Positions 12,157-20,485 of a stretch of 60,000 nucleotides of DNA are shown piece after piece. Made by a program: the position numbers and the translations under genes. How positions within the stretch are numbered: the first letter of the stretch is position 1; each line of letters starts with the position of its first letter. The notes beneath the pieces were generated by a model. That model had not been told where the DNA came from. It made no database searches and saw only the letters and a list, made by a program, of their open reading frames with translations. The stretch covers positions 90,001 through 150,000 of the forward strand of contig NC_004722.1 of the NCBI RefSeq assembly GCF_000007825.1, read 5' to 3'. This stretch comes from Bacillus cereus ATCC 14579. Its GTDB lineage: Bacteria > Bacillota > Bacilli > Bacillales > Bacillaceae_G.

Positions 12157-12193
12157 AAAGAAAAGCTCGGCAACAGCCGGGCTTTTCTTTATA
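12157..12193 (+). terminator. Terminator between ispD and ispF
   Basis: A 15-bp stem, AAAGAAAAGCTCGGC (12157-12171) and GCCGGGCTTTTCTTT (12176-12190), with loop AACA. The T-rich 3' arm makes it function on the + strand. It interrupts the otherwise adjacent ispD-ispF pair. Confidence 0.85.
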
Positions 12194-12254
12194 AGGATAG
12201 CGATATAATATAGAGTCATAAAGCTCAGTAGTTTAGCTTAAGGAGGAAGTAAGG

Positions 12255-12731
12255 ATGTTTCGAATTGGACAAGGTTTTGATGTACATGAATTTGCGGAAG
12301 GGCGCCCGTTGATTATCGGTGGAATTACAATTCCACACGAGAAAGGATTAATCGGCCATTCAGATGCAGATGTATTGTTACATACGATTGCTGATGCATG
12401 TTTAGGTGCGATTGCAGCAGGAGATATCGGAAAGCATTTTCCTGATACAGACCCAGCTTTTAAAGATGCAGATTCAGCTGTATTGTTACAAAAAGTTTGG
12501 GAATTTGTGCGTGAACAAGGTTACGAGTTAGGAAATTTAGATTGTACAATTATTGCTCAAAAACCAAAAATGGCACCACATATTGAGAGTATGCGTAAGC
12601 GCATTAGTGAACTGTTAGAAACGTCTATCGATAACATTAATGTAAAGGCAACAACAACAGAAAAATTAGGATTTACAGGTAGAGAAGAAGGGATTGCTTC
12701 TCAAGCGGTTGTTTTATTACAGAAAAAATAA
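12255..12731 (+). CDS. ispF: IspF, 2-C-methyl-D-erythritol 2,4-cyclodiphosphate synthase
   Basis: A 158-residue MEP-pathway enzyme that cyclises CDP-ME 2-phosphate with release of CMP. The metal-binding DVHEF motif is at residues 9-13. [21 protein letters not shown] and the C-terminal [17 protein letters not shown] signature are all present. The start follows TTAAGGAGGAAGTAAGG. It acts as a trimer in this family. Confidence 0.97.
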
Positions 12732-12820
12732 TGGTTTTTAATTCGTAAGATGGATAATCACATTTTTTTGGTGTACAATTATAGAATGTGTTGACATTAA
12801 GAATGGAAGGTGTACCAATT

Positions 12821-14278
12821 ATGGAAAAGCAAGTGAGAGTGCGCTACGCGCCAAGTCCAACAGGACACTTACATATCGGAAATGCGCGTACGGCATTATT
12901 TAATTATTTATTTGCTCGTCATTTAGATGGCAAATTTATTATTCGTATTGAAGATACTGATGTAAAACGTAACGTGGCTGGTGGAGAAGAAAGCCAATTA
13001 AAATACTTGAAATGGCTCGGTATGGACTGGGATGAAGGTGTTGATGTTGGTGGTGAATTTGGACCATATCGCCAAACAGAGCGTTTAGATATTTATAAAA
13101 AATTATATGAAGATTTATTAGAGCGTGGTCTAGCTTATAAATGTTATATGACAGAAGAAGAGCTAGAAGCAGAGCGTGAAGGACAAATCGCTCGCGGTGA
13201 AACACCTCGTTACGCATGTAACCACCGTGAATTAACTGAAGAACAAGTGAAAGAATTTGAAGCTGAGGGACGTATTCCAAGTATTCGTTTCCGTGTACCA
13301 GCTAATCGTGACTACACATTCAAAGATATTGTAAAAGATGAAGTTGCGTTCCATTCAAATGATTTCGGTGATTTTGTTATTGTGAAAAAGGATGGAATTC
13401 CAACTTATAACTTTGCAGTAGCAGTAGATGATCATCTAATGGAAATTACACATGTACTTCGTGGTGATGATCATATTTCAAATACACCGAAACAAATGAT
13501 GATTTATGAAGCTTTCGGCTGGGATATTCCACAATTCGGTCATATGACTCTAATTGTTAATGAAAGTCGTAAAAAGTTAAGTAAGCGTGATGAATCTATT
13601 ATTCAATTTATTGAGCAATATAAAGAGCTTGGGTATCTTCCAGAAGCAATCTTTAACTTTATTGCACTACTAGGTTGGTCTCCGGTAGGAGAAGAAGAAA
13701 TCTTCTCTAAAGATGAGTTTATCAAAATGTTCGATGCAGCTCGTTTATCAAAATCACCTGCATTATTTGATTCTCAAAAACTAAAATGGATGAACAACCA
13801 GTATATGAAAAAGCAAGATTTAGATACGGTTGTAGAGTTAAGCTTACCGCATTTAGTGAAAGCTGGACGTGTGGGAGAAACTTTAAGCGAACAAGACCAA
13901 GCTTGGATTCGTGATGTAATTGCTTTATACCATGAACAAATGAGTTTTGGAGCTGAAATTGTAGAGCTTTCTGAAATGTTCTTTAAAGATCATGTTGATT
14001 ATGAAGAAGAAGGACAAGAAGTATTAAATGGTGAACAAGTACCTGAAGTACTTCGTGCATTTGCTGGTCAAATAGAAGCTCTAGAAGTAATGGAGCCAGC
14101 AGCAATTAAGGCAGCGATTAAAGCAGTTCAAAAGGAAACAGGACATAAAGGTAAAAATTTATTTATGCCAATCCGTGTTGCAACTACAGGACAAACGCAT
14201 GGTCCAGAGCTTCCGAATGCTATTGCACTTCTTGGAAAAGAAAAAGTTTTAAATCGTCTTCAAAAAGTAATTGGTTAA
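12821..14278 (+). CDS. gltX: Glutamyl-tRNA synthetase
   Basis: A 485-residue class I synthetase. The HIGH-type motif PSPTGHLHIGNAR is at about residues 10-22 and the KMSKS-equivalent KLSKRDES near 252-259. In Bacillus, which uses the transamidation route to Gln-tRNA, this non-discriminating enzyme charges both tRNA-Glu and tRNA-Gln. Start 12821 gives the family length and reads MEKQVRVRYAP. The frame is open further upstream to 12788, but those residues are not family-like. Confidence 0.96.
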   Translation: MEKQVRVRYAPSPTGHLHIGNARTALFNYLFARHLDGKFIIRIEDTDVKRNVAGGEESQLKYLKWLGMDWDEGVDVGGEFGPYRQTERLDIYKKLYEDLLERGLAYKCYMTEEELEAEREGQIARGETPRYACNHRELTEEQVKEFEAEGRIPSIRFRVPANRDYTFKDIVKDEVAFHSNDFGDFVIVKKDGIPTYNFAVAVDDHLMEITHVLRGDDHISNTPKQMMIYEAFGWDIPQFGHMTLIVNESRKKLSKRDESIIQFIEQYKELGYLPEAIFNFIALLGWSPVGEEEIFSKDEFIKMFDAARLSKSPALFDSQKLKWMNNQYMKKQDLDTVVELSLPHLVKAGRVGETLSEQDQAWIRDVIALYHEQMSFGAEIVELSEMFFKDHVDYEEEGQEVLNGEQVPEVLRAFAGQIEALEVMEPAAIKAAIKAVQKETGHKGKNLFMPIRVATTGQTHGPELPNAIALLGKEKVLNRLQKVIG

Positions 14279-14303
14279 CATTTTCTAGGTTTAGAAATAT
14301 AAT
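14275..14303 (+). promoter_or_regulatory. Probable sigma-A promoter of the cysES T-box transcript
   Basis: -35 TTAACA at 14275-14280 overlaps the gltX stop codon (TAA 14276-14278). -10 TATAAT lies at 14298-14303 with a 17-bp spacer. The predicted start near 14310 would place the whole T-box leader in the transcript. Confidence 0.6.
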
Positions 14304-14309
14304 AAGTAT

Positions 14310-14600
14310 ACCTAAAACCTAATAAGGAAAAGCGACGAGAAGGAGAAGTAGAAAATCAGGCTTTTTACAGAGAGAACCACCTTTAGGCTGGGAGTGGTTT
14401 ATAAGCGGATTTTTGAAATGCCCCTTCGAGTCTTCTGCTGAACAGCGAATTGCTTCGTGGGATGTCTTAGGCCGCAAAGTAAGCAGAAGCGGTTTACACC
14501 GTTATCATGGATGAGTTTGAGGCTTTTTTAAGCCTAAACAGAGTGGAACCGCGCTTAAAAGGCGTCTCTGTCAATATGACAGAGACGCCTTTTTTTTATA
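14310..14600 (+). ncRNA. T-box riboswitch, probable cysteine (UGC) specifier, upstream of cysE-cysS
   Basis: This occupies most of the 444-nt gene-free stretch after gltX. The T-box sequence AGAGTGGAACCGCG is at 14540-14553, just before a long terminator. Stem I is visible: GAAGG around 14338-14343 pairs with CCTTC at 14422-14426, AGTAGA on the 5' side suggests the E-loop, and AGAGA lies near 14369. TGC at 14419-14421, directly 5' of the closing strand and preceded by GAAA, is the likely specifier codon. Uncharged tRNA-Cys would stabilise the antiterminator and turn on serine acetyltransferase and Cys-tRNA synthetase. The precise pairing is my inference from reading. Confidence 0.9.
14557..14597 (+). 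terminator. T-box-controlled intrinsic terminator
   Basis: A 17-bp perfect stem, AAAAGGCGTCTCTGTCA and its complement, with a three-base loop ATA. It is followed by a run of eight or more T. It is mutually exclusive with the antiterminator formed by the T-box sequence directly upstream. Confidence 0.92.
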
Positions 14601-14722
14601 CCGTGTAAATAGGTATGACTATAGAATTTATCTCCTTATATAAAGAATTATGGGAGAAGTGATGAGTTAGGGGAGTTAGTTCGCTCGACAAAAAAGCAGC
14701 CCATAAAGGGGAGGGAACACCG

Positions 14723-15388
14723 ATGTTTAAGAGGCTTCGGGAAGATATTGAAGTCGTTTTTGAACAGGATCCAGCGGCAAGAGGTTATTTCGAAGTCATT
14801 TTAACTTACTCTGGATTACATGCAGTTTGGGCCCATCGAATTGCACATGCTTTTTATAAAAAAAATTTTTTCTTTCTTGCACGTTTTGTTTCACAAGTGA
14901 GCCGCTTTTTTACTGGCATTGAGATCCATCCAGGAGCAACAATTGGTCGACGTTTTTTCATAGATCATGGAATGGGAGTTGTAATCGGAGAAACTTGTGA
15001 AATTGGTGATAATGTAACGATTTATCAAGGGGTTACATTAGGTGGTACAGGAAAAGAAAAAGGAAAGAGGCATCCAACAATTCAGGATAATGTATTAATT
15101 GCGACGGGTGCTAAAGTTCTTGGTTCTATTACTGTGGGAGAGAATTCTAAAATCGGAGCAGGGTCCGTCGTATTAAAAGAAGTTCCTGCACATTCTACAG
15201 TTGTAGGTATACCTGGCCGTGTCGTTATTCAAAATGGAGTAAAGATTGGTCAAGAATTAAATCACTCTGACCTTCCGGATCCGATTTTTGATAAATTAAA
15301 GGCTATGGAAGTAGAACTTGATAAATTGAAGAAACAATTGGAATTAAAGGTAGAAAGGAAGGATAAAAATGACTATTCACATTTATAA
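14723..15388 (+). CDS. cysE: CysE, serine O-acetyltransferase
   Basis: A 221-residue enzyme acetylating L-serine with acetyl-CoA, the first step of cysteine synthesis. An N-terminal helical domain is followed by left-handed beta-helix hexapeptide repeats from about residue 65 (IHPGATIGRRFFIDHG, VVIGETCEIGDNVTIYQGV). A lysine-rich C-terminal helix ends the protein. It starts behind GGGGAGGG and overlaps cysS by 20 nt, so the two are co-transcribed and probably coupled. The upstream Cys T-box ties expression to tRNA-Cys charging. Confidence 0.97.
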   Translation: MFKRLREDIEVVFEQDPAARGYFEVILTYSGLHAVWAHRIAHAFYKKNFFFLARFVSQVSRFFTGIEIHPGATIGRRFFIDHGMGVVIGETCEIGDNVTIYQGVTLGGTGKEKGKRHPTIQDNVLIATGAKVLGSITVGENSKIGAGSVVLKEVPAHSTVVGIPGRVVIQNGVKIGQELNHSDLPDPIFDKLKAMEVELDKLKKQLELKVERKDKNDYSHL

Positions 15389-16766
15389 TACGTTAACACG
15401 TCAAAAAGAAGAGTTTGTTCCATTAGAAGAAAATAAGGTAAAGATGTATGTATGCGGACCTACAGTTTATAACTACATTCATATTGGGAATGCAAGGCCT
15501 CCTATGGTATTCGATACAGTGCGTCGTTATTTAGAATACAAAGGATACGATGTGCAATATGTATCTAACTTTACGGATGTAGATGATAAATTAATTAAAG
15601 CGGCAAATGAATTGGGTGAAGATGTACCGACAATTGCTGATCGTTTTGTTGAAGCGTACTTTGAAGATGTAACAGCACTAGGTTGCAAACACGCAACAGT
15701 TCATCCTCGTGTAACAGAAAATATGGATATCATTATTGAATTTATTCAAGAACTTGTGAATAAAGGGTATGCATATGAATCAGAGGGTGATGTGTACTTT
15801 AAGACGAAGGAATTCGAAGGTTACGGTAAATTATCACATCAACCAATCGCAGATTTACGTCACGGTGCTCGTATTGAGGTAGGGGAAAAGAAACAAGATC
15901 CTCTTGATTTTGCTTTATGGAAAGCTGCGAAAGAAGGAGAAATCTTCTGGGAAAGCCCTTGGGGGCAAGGACGTCCAGGATGGCATATTGAATGCTCAGC
16001 AATGGCGCGTAAGTACTTAGGGGATACAATTGACATTCATGCTGGTGGTCAAGACTTGGCTTTCCCACATCATGAAAATGAAATTGCGCAGTCAGAGGCA
16101 TTGACTGGAAAAACGTTTGCACGTTACTGGATGCATAATGGATATATTAATATTAACAATGAGAAGATGTCTAAATCGCTTGGTAACTTTATTTTAGTTC
16201 ACGATATTATTAAGCAATACGACCCGCAGTTAATTAGATTCTTTATGTTATCAGTACACTATCGTCACCCGATTAACTTTAGTGAAGAGTTATTACAAAG
16301 TACGAATAATGGACTGGAAAGAATTAAAACAGCTTATGGAAACTTAAAGCATCGTATGGAGAGTAGTACGGATTTAACGGACCATAATGAGAAATGGTTA
16401 GCTGAAATAGAGAAATTCCAGACTGCATTTGAAGAGGCAATGAATGATGACTTTAACACTGCAAATGCAATTACCGAATTATACAACGTAGCAAATCATG
16501 CAAATCAATATTTACTTGAAGAGCATACATCTAAAGTTGTGATTGAAGCATACGTAAAACAACTGGAAACGTTATTTGATATTTTGGGATTAGAATTATC
16601 AAAAGAAGAATTACTGGATGAAGAAATTGAAGAGCTTATCCAAAAGCGCATTGAAGCTCGTAAAAATCGTGATTTTGCATTGTCTGATCAAATTCGTGAC
16701 GATTTAAAAGAACGTAATATTATTTTAGAAGATACCGCTCAAGGTACAAGATGGAAAAGAGGATAA
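15369..16766 (+). CDS. cysS: Cysteinyl-tRNA synthetase
   Basis: A 465-residue class I synthetase. It shows [16 protein letters not shown] (zinc cysteine plus HIGH motif, about residues 28-43), the zinc-site segment [25 protein letters not shown], and KMSKSLGNF near 265-273. Full length with a normal C-terminal tRNA-binding region. The ribosome site AGAAAGGAAGG lies inside the end of cysE. It is co-controlled by the T-box at 14310. Confidence 0.98.
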
Positions 16767-16768
16767 GG

Positions 16769-17176
16769 ATGATCGATGCAAAGCAATTAAACAGCTTGGC
16801 GTTAGCGTATATGGGTGATGCGGTATATGAACAATATATCCGCTATCACCTCCTTCAAAAAGGAAAAGTTCGCCCTAATCAATTACACCGCTTAGGGACG
16901 AGCTTTGTTTCAGCAAAAGCACAGGCAAAAGTTGTTTATCATTTATTAGAGACGGCATTTTTGACAGAGGAAGAAGAGGCGGTATTAAGAAGAGGGCGTA
17001 ATGCAAATTCAGGTACAGTTCCGAAAAATACGGATGTACAAACATATCGACATAGTACAGCCTTTGAAGCGCTAATTGGTTATCATCATTTATTAAATAA
17101 TCGTGAAAGATTAGACGAAATTGTATATAAGGCAATTGCAGTTTTAGAAGAACAGGAAGGGGGCACATCATCATGA
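16769..17176 (+). CDS. mrnC: MrnC, Mini-ribonuclease III
   Basis: A 135-residue protein equal to an RNase III catalytic domain without the double-strand RNA-binding domain. In Bacillus it matures 23S rRNA ends. The family core is visible in [34 protein letters not shown] and [11 protein letters not shown] chose ATG 16769, which starts MIDAKQLN and has GAGG six nt upstream. An earlier in-frame ATG at 16751 lies inside cysS. The 3' end overlaps the rlmB start by 4 nt. Confidence 0.93.
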
Positions 17177-17916
17177 CTAGTGAATATATTATCGGACGTA
17201 ACCCTGTAATTGAAGCGTTAAGATCAGGGAGAGATATTAATAAAATTTGGATCGCAGAAGGTGCTGCCAAAGGACAAGTACAAATTGTACTAGCGTTAGC
17301 GAAAGAAAATAAGATTATTTTACAACATGCACCAAAGAAAAAGTTAGATCAATTAGTTGAGGGTAATCATCAAGGTGTAATTGCTCAAGTAGCTGCATAT
17401 CAGTATGCAGAGTTAGAAGATTTATTCAAAGTGGCAGAAAAACGTAATGAAGATCCATTCTTCTTGATTTTAGATGAGATTGAAGATCCGCATAACCTAG
17501 GTTCTATTATGCGTACTGCTGATGCAACAGGAGCTCATGGAATTATTATTCCGAAGAGAAGAGCTGTGGGACTTACAGCATCAGTTGCGAAAGCATCAAC
17601 AGGAGCGATTGAATACATTCCTGTTGCGCGCGTAACAAACTTATCTCGTACAATTGATGAATTAAAAGAGCGTGGACTTTGGATTGCTGGTACAGATGCT
17701 AAAGGGAAAACGGATTACCGTAATTTAGATGGTACAATGCCGATTGGGTTAGTAATTGGTAGTGAAGGAAAAGGTATGAGTCGTATTATTGGTGAAAAGT
17801 GTGATTTCTTAATCACTTTACCGATGGTTGGTAAAGTTACATCCTTAAATGCTTCAGTAGCCGCAAGTTTGTTAATGTATGAGGTATATCGTAAACGTCA
17901 CGAAATTGGTAAATAA
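17173..17916 (+). CDS. rlmB: RlmB-type TrmH-family rRNA ribose methyltransferase
   Basis: A 247-residue SPOUT methyltransferase. An N-terminal substrate-binding domain (residues 1-75) precedes the SPOUT domain with its three family motifs: [27 protein letters not shown], and [15 protein letters not shown] near the C-terminus, which form the knot and SAM site. By family it 2'-O-methylates a 23S rRNA guanosine. It is translationally coupled to mrnC. Confidence 0.93.
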
Positions 17917-17919
17917 AAA

Positions 17920-18432
17920 ATGAACGATATTTTAATCGTTGACGGTTACAACATTATCGGAGCTTGGGGAGATTTGAAGAAACTGCGGGATGTAGATTTA
18001 CAATCATCAAGAGATGCGCTTATTGATAAGATGGCGGATTATCAAGGTTATACAGGTACAAAAGTGATGATAGTCTTTGATGCCTATACAGTCCATGGTA
18101 TTGAAAAAAAGATGAAACAATCTCGTGTAGAAGTAATATTCACACGAAAGAATCAAACTGCAGACGAAAAGATAGAGCAACTTGCGATAGAGCTTAGAAA
18201 TATAAATACACAAATATATGTTGCGACTTCTGATTATACAGAACAATGGGTTATATTTGGACAAGGTGCCCTTCGAAAATCTGCGCGTGAATTAGAGTTG
18301 GAAGTACAAGCGATGGAACAACAAGTAAGAAGGCGCACAAAAGACACGAAAGAACAGCAGCCCGCCATGCGAAAGATATTTAGTAAAGATATTACAGAAA
18401 AATTAGAAAAATTAAGAAGAGGAGAGCGTTGA
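17920..18432 (+). CDS. rae1: Rae1 (YacP), NYN-domain ribosome-associated endoribonuclease
   Basis: A 170-residue NYN/PIN-like nuclease. The start reads MNDILIVDGYNIIGAW with the conserved acidic DGYN, followed by IVFDAYTVHG and YVATSDYTEQW. In B. subtilis Rae1 cleaves mRNA in the ribosomal A site. It begins 3 nt after rlmB with little Shine-Dalgarno sequence (only GGTAAATAAAAA upstream), suggesting translational coupling. Confidence 0.9.
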   Translation: MNDILIVDGYNIIGAWGDLKKLRDVDLQSSRDALIDKMADYQGYTGTKVMIVFDAYTVHGIEKKMKQSRVEVIFTRKNQTADEKIEQLAIELRNINTQIYVATSDYTEQWVIFGQGALRKSARELELEVQAMEQQVRRRTKDTKEQQPAMRKIFSKDITEKLEKLRRGER

Positions 18433-18456
18433 AGCATTGACGCTCTTTATCTTTTT
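18424..18456 (+). terminator. Terminator overlapping the rae1 stop codon and the sigH -35 box
   Basis: Stem GAGCGT / ACGCTC around loop TGAAGCATTG, then TTTATCTTTTT. The rae1 TGA lies in the loop, and the 3' arm contains the proposed sigH -35 hexamer. Confidence 0.7.
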
Positions 18457-18466
18457 ACTGTATAAT
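18437..18466 (+). promoter_or_regulatory. Sigma-A promoter of sigH
   Basis: -35 TTGACG at 18437-18442 and -10 TATAAT at 18461-18466, spacer 18 bp. In B. subtilis the sigH promoter is a sigma-A promoter repressed by AbrB. The A/T-rich leader here is compatible with this, but I cannot assign an AbrB site by eye. Confidence 0.75.
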
Positions 18467-18499
18467 ATTGCTAAATAAATAGCGGTCGGAGGGATCAAG

Positions 18500-19159
18500 G
18501 TGGAAGCAGGCTTCGTAAGTATAGGCGACGTTACATTTCGTGATTTAGAGGATGAGGCAATCGTTGAGTTAGTTCGAAAAGGTAATACTGACGCTCTAGA
18601 ATATTTAATTCACAAGTATAAGAACTTTGTTCGTGCGAAATCAAGATCTTACTTTTTAGTGGGTGCCGATCGAGAAGACATTGTTCAAGAAGGTATGATA
18701 GGGTTGTTTAAAGCAATTCGTGATTATAAAGAGGACAAGCTGTCTTCATTCAAAGCATTTGCTGAACTATGTATCACTCGACAAATTATTACCGCTATTA
18801 AAACGGCAACAAGACAAAAACATATTCCTTTAAATTCGTATGTGTCTTTAGATAAGCCGATTTACGATGAGGAATCTGATCGAACGTTATTGGATGTTAT
18901 TTCTGAAGCGAAGGTGACTGATCCTGAAGAGATGATCATTAGCCAGGAAGAATATACAGACATAGAATCAAAAATATCTGAATTATTAAGCGATTTAGAA
19001 AGGAAAGTGCTTTCTTTATATTTAGATGGTCGTTCTTATCAAGAGATTTCAGAACAGTTAAACAGGCATGTGAAATCTATTGATAACGCTTTACAAAGAG
19101 TAAAGAGAAAATTGGAACGATATATGGAAATGAGAGAAAGTACAACTTTAAATTCATAA
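18500..19159 (+). CDS. sigH: Sigma-H, RNA polymerase sigma factor for the transition to sporulation
   Basis: A 219-residue sigma-70-family protein. Region 2 is visible in ALEYLIHKYKNFVRAKSRSYF, with EDIVQEGMIGLFKAIRDY following. Region 4 (KVLSLYLDGRSYQEISEQL) forms the C-terminal helix-turn-helix. It directs early stationary-phase and sporulation genes such as spo0A, spo0F and ftsZ in Bacillus. It uses GTG start 18500 behind GGAGGGATCAAG. It is expressed from its own promoter in front. Confidence 0.97.
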   Translation: MEAGFVSIGDVTFRDLEDEAIVELVRKGNTDALEYLIHKYKNFVRAKSRSYFLVGADREDIVQEGMIGLFKAIRDYKEDKLSSFKAFAELCITRQIITAIKTATRQKHIPLNSYVSLDKPIYDEESDRTLLDVISEAKVTDPEEMIISQEEYTDIESKISELLSDLERKVLSLYLDGRSYQEISEQLNRHVKSIDNALQRVKRKLERYMEMRESTTLNS

Positions 19160-19174
19160 GAAGTAACAAGTGCT

Positions 19175-19205
19175 ACAGGTGTAAAATAAATCACCTGTTT
19201 TCTTT
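19175..19205 (+). terminator. Terminator after sigH
   Basis: ACAGGTG (19175-19181) and CACCTGT (19192-19198) around an A/T-rich ten-base loop, followed by TTTCTTTT. It separates sigH from the rpmG-secE-nusG unit. Confidence 0.8.
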
Positions 19206-19230
19206 TGTAGAGAGTACAAAATGCATGTCA

Positions 19231-19260
19231 TTGACATTGTCTTTTATTGTATGATACATT
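19231..19260 (+). promoter_or_regulatory. Putative promoter of rpmG-secE
   Basis: A consensus -35 TTGACA lies at 19231-19236. The best -10 at usable distance is TACATT (19255-19260, spacer 18). A better-looking TATGAT at 19250 is too close (13 bp). The exact -10 is uncertain. Confidence 0.45.
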
Positions 19261-19295
19261 TTTAGGGACATAATGTTACAAGGTTGGTGTAACTA

Positions 19296-19441
19296 ATGAG
19301 GAAAAAAGTTGTACTCTCATGTGAAGAGTGTAAAAATCGAAACTACTCTACTATGAAAGATACGAGCTCAATAGAGCGACTTGAATAAAAAAGTTTTGTA
19401 AAACATGCAATCAGCATACAGTTCACAAGGAAACAAAATAA
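19296..19441 (+). pseudogene. rpmG: Third L33 (zinc-type, C+ form) gene, apparent one-base deletion
   Basis: The frame from ATG 19296 reads MRKKVVLSCEECKNRNYSTM and stops after 30 residues at TAA 19386-19388. Adding one A in the A-rich stretch near 19384-19386 restores a 48-residue L33 whose C-terminus reads IKKFCKTCNQHTVHKETK, ending at TAA 19439-19441. The truncated product keeps the first CxxC but loses the second (CKTC), so it could not hold zinc. The same locus is a frameshifted pseudogene in B. subtilis 168, as I recall. Here it may be a true pseudogene or a sequencing error. Other L33 copies normally exist elsewhere in Bacillus genomes. Confidence 0.85.
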
Positions 19442-19473
19442 ATAATTGAAATAATACACTGGAGGTCCCGCAG

Positions 19474-19653
19474 ATGCGTTTAACGAACTTTTTCGGCGAT
19501 GTAGGTCGCGAAATGAAAAAAGTAAGTTGGCCTAAAAAAGATGAATTACTCCGCTCAACAGCGACTGTTGTTGCTACAGTTGTGTTCTTTGCGATTTTCT
19601 TCGCAGTAGTTGATATGGGCATTTCTTCTTTAATTCGGTTAATTCTTGGTTAA
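19474..19653 (+). CDS. secE: SecE, preprotein translocase subunit
   Basis: A 59-residue single-pass SecE typical of Gram-positives. The amphipathic N-terminal part contains the conserved EMKKVSWPKKDELLRST, followed by one membrane helix at about residues 31-56. It clamps SecY in the SecYEG channel. GGAGG lies 8-12 nt upstream of the ATG. It sits in the conserved secE-nusG pair. Its length is below 60 residues, so automated callers can miss it. Confidence 0.95.
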   Translation: MRLTNFFGDVGREMKKVSWPKKDELLRSTATVVATVVFFAIFFAVVDMGISSLIRLILG

Positions 19654-19708
19654 TTCTTGAATAAGAAGCACTTATCCATGATATAATGTTATTTATAAGA
19701 ACTGTGTA

Positions 19709-19732
19709 AAAGCCCGGTGAACGGGTTTTTTC
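19709..19732 (+). terminator. Attenuator-like terminator between secE and nusG
   Basis: Short stem AAAAGCCCG / CGGGTTTTTT with a 5-nt loop, so the T-run doubles as the 3' arm. A possible promoter (TTGAAT 19657-19662, TATAAT 19682-19687, spacer 19) lies upstream, so nusG may be transcribed both by readthrough and on its own. Confidence 0.6.
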
Positions 19733-19784
19733 ATTTGCGCAAAAAAATGTACGTCAGGGAGGGAAGGACGCTCGTCCTAAATGA

Positions 19785-20318
19785 ATGGAAAAAAGTTGGT
19801 ATGTTGTCCATACTTATTCTGGATATGAAAATAAAGTAAAAGCAAACCTAGAGAAACGTGTAGAATCAATGGGTATGCAAGATAAAATTTTCCGTGTTGT
19901 TGTCCCGGAAGAAGTAGAAGTAGAAATGAAAAACGGAAAAGAAAAATTAATGAAAAGAAAAGTGTTCCCAGGTTATGTATTAGTAGAATTAATCATGACT
20001 GATGACTCTTGGTATGTTGTACGTAACACGCCGGGTGTAACTGGGTTCGTTGGTTCTTCTGGTTCTGGATCTAAACCATCACCTCTATTAGAAGAGGAAG
20101 TTGTTACCATTATGAAACATATGGGAATGGATAACGAAGTGGTTGATTTCGACTTTGAACTTCATGAGACAGTACGTGTAAATGAGGGACCATTCGCAGA
20201 TTATACAGGTGCTATTGAAGAAATTGATGTGGAGAAGAAAAAGGTTAGCGTGCTTGTGGACATGTTTGGTCGCGAGACTCCAGTTGAACTTGACTTCCAT
20301 CAAATTGAAAAATTATAA
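19785..20318 (+). CDS. nusG: NusG, transcription elongation/termination factor
   Basis: A 177-residue protein. The N-terminal NGN domain (KSWYVVHTYSGYENKVKANL; FPGYVLVE) contacts RNA polymerase, and the C-terminal KOW domain starts near VRVNEGPFADYTGAIEEI. In Bacillus NusG also stimulates pausing. The strong ribosome site GGGAGGGAAGG lies about 16 nt before ATG 19785. GGAC and GTCC in the spacer could form a small hairpin that shortens this distance. An overlapping ATG at 19781 is out of frame. Confidence 0.97.
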   Translation: MEKSWYVVHTYSGYENKVKANLEKRVESMGMQDKIFRVVVPEEVEVEMKNGKEKLMKRKVFPGYVLVELIMTDDSWYVVRNTPGVTGFVGSSGSGSKPSPLLEEEVVTIMKHMGMDNEVVDFDFELHETVRVNEGPFADYTGAIEEIDVEKKKVSVLVDMFGRETPVELDFHQIEKL

Positions 20319-20368
20319 AATGAAACTTGAAATGAATTGTAAAAAGTGATAATATCTTTTAAGTCAGT

Positions 20369-20395
20369 ACGTCTTCGTTATCGGAGACGTTTTTT
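20369..20395 (+). terminator. Terminator after nusG
   Basis: ACGTCTTCG (20369-20377), loop TTAT, CGGAGACGT (20382-20390), then TTTTT. One mismatched pair in the stem. Confidence 0.75.
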
Positions 20396-20425
20396 GAAAG
20401 ATTTTATCCTTACAGATAAAATATG

Positions 20426-20461
20426 ACGTGGGAGGGCAAATCACTGTCCAATTGACCACAT
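20426..20461 (+). promoter_or_regulatory. Leader motif before rplK, candidate L1-binding site (copy 1)
   Basis: ACGTGGGAGG at 20426-20435 and ACCACAT at 20455-20461 lie in the rplK 5' untranslated region. GTGG and CCAC can pair to close a hairpin with an asymmetric purine-rich internal part. The same two blocks recur before rplA at 21041-21070. Ribosomal protein L1 is the known translational repressor of the L11 operon in several bacteria, so an L1 site is a reasonable inference but is not proven here. Confidence 0.5.
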
Positions 20462-20485
20462 CACGGACTTAAGGAGGTGTGTCTC

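Noticed and set aside
19368..19622. An 84-codon minus-strand frame opposite rpmG-secE
   Set aside because: It is antisense to conserved secE and contains no recognisable domain; codon content follows the complement of the real gene.
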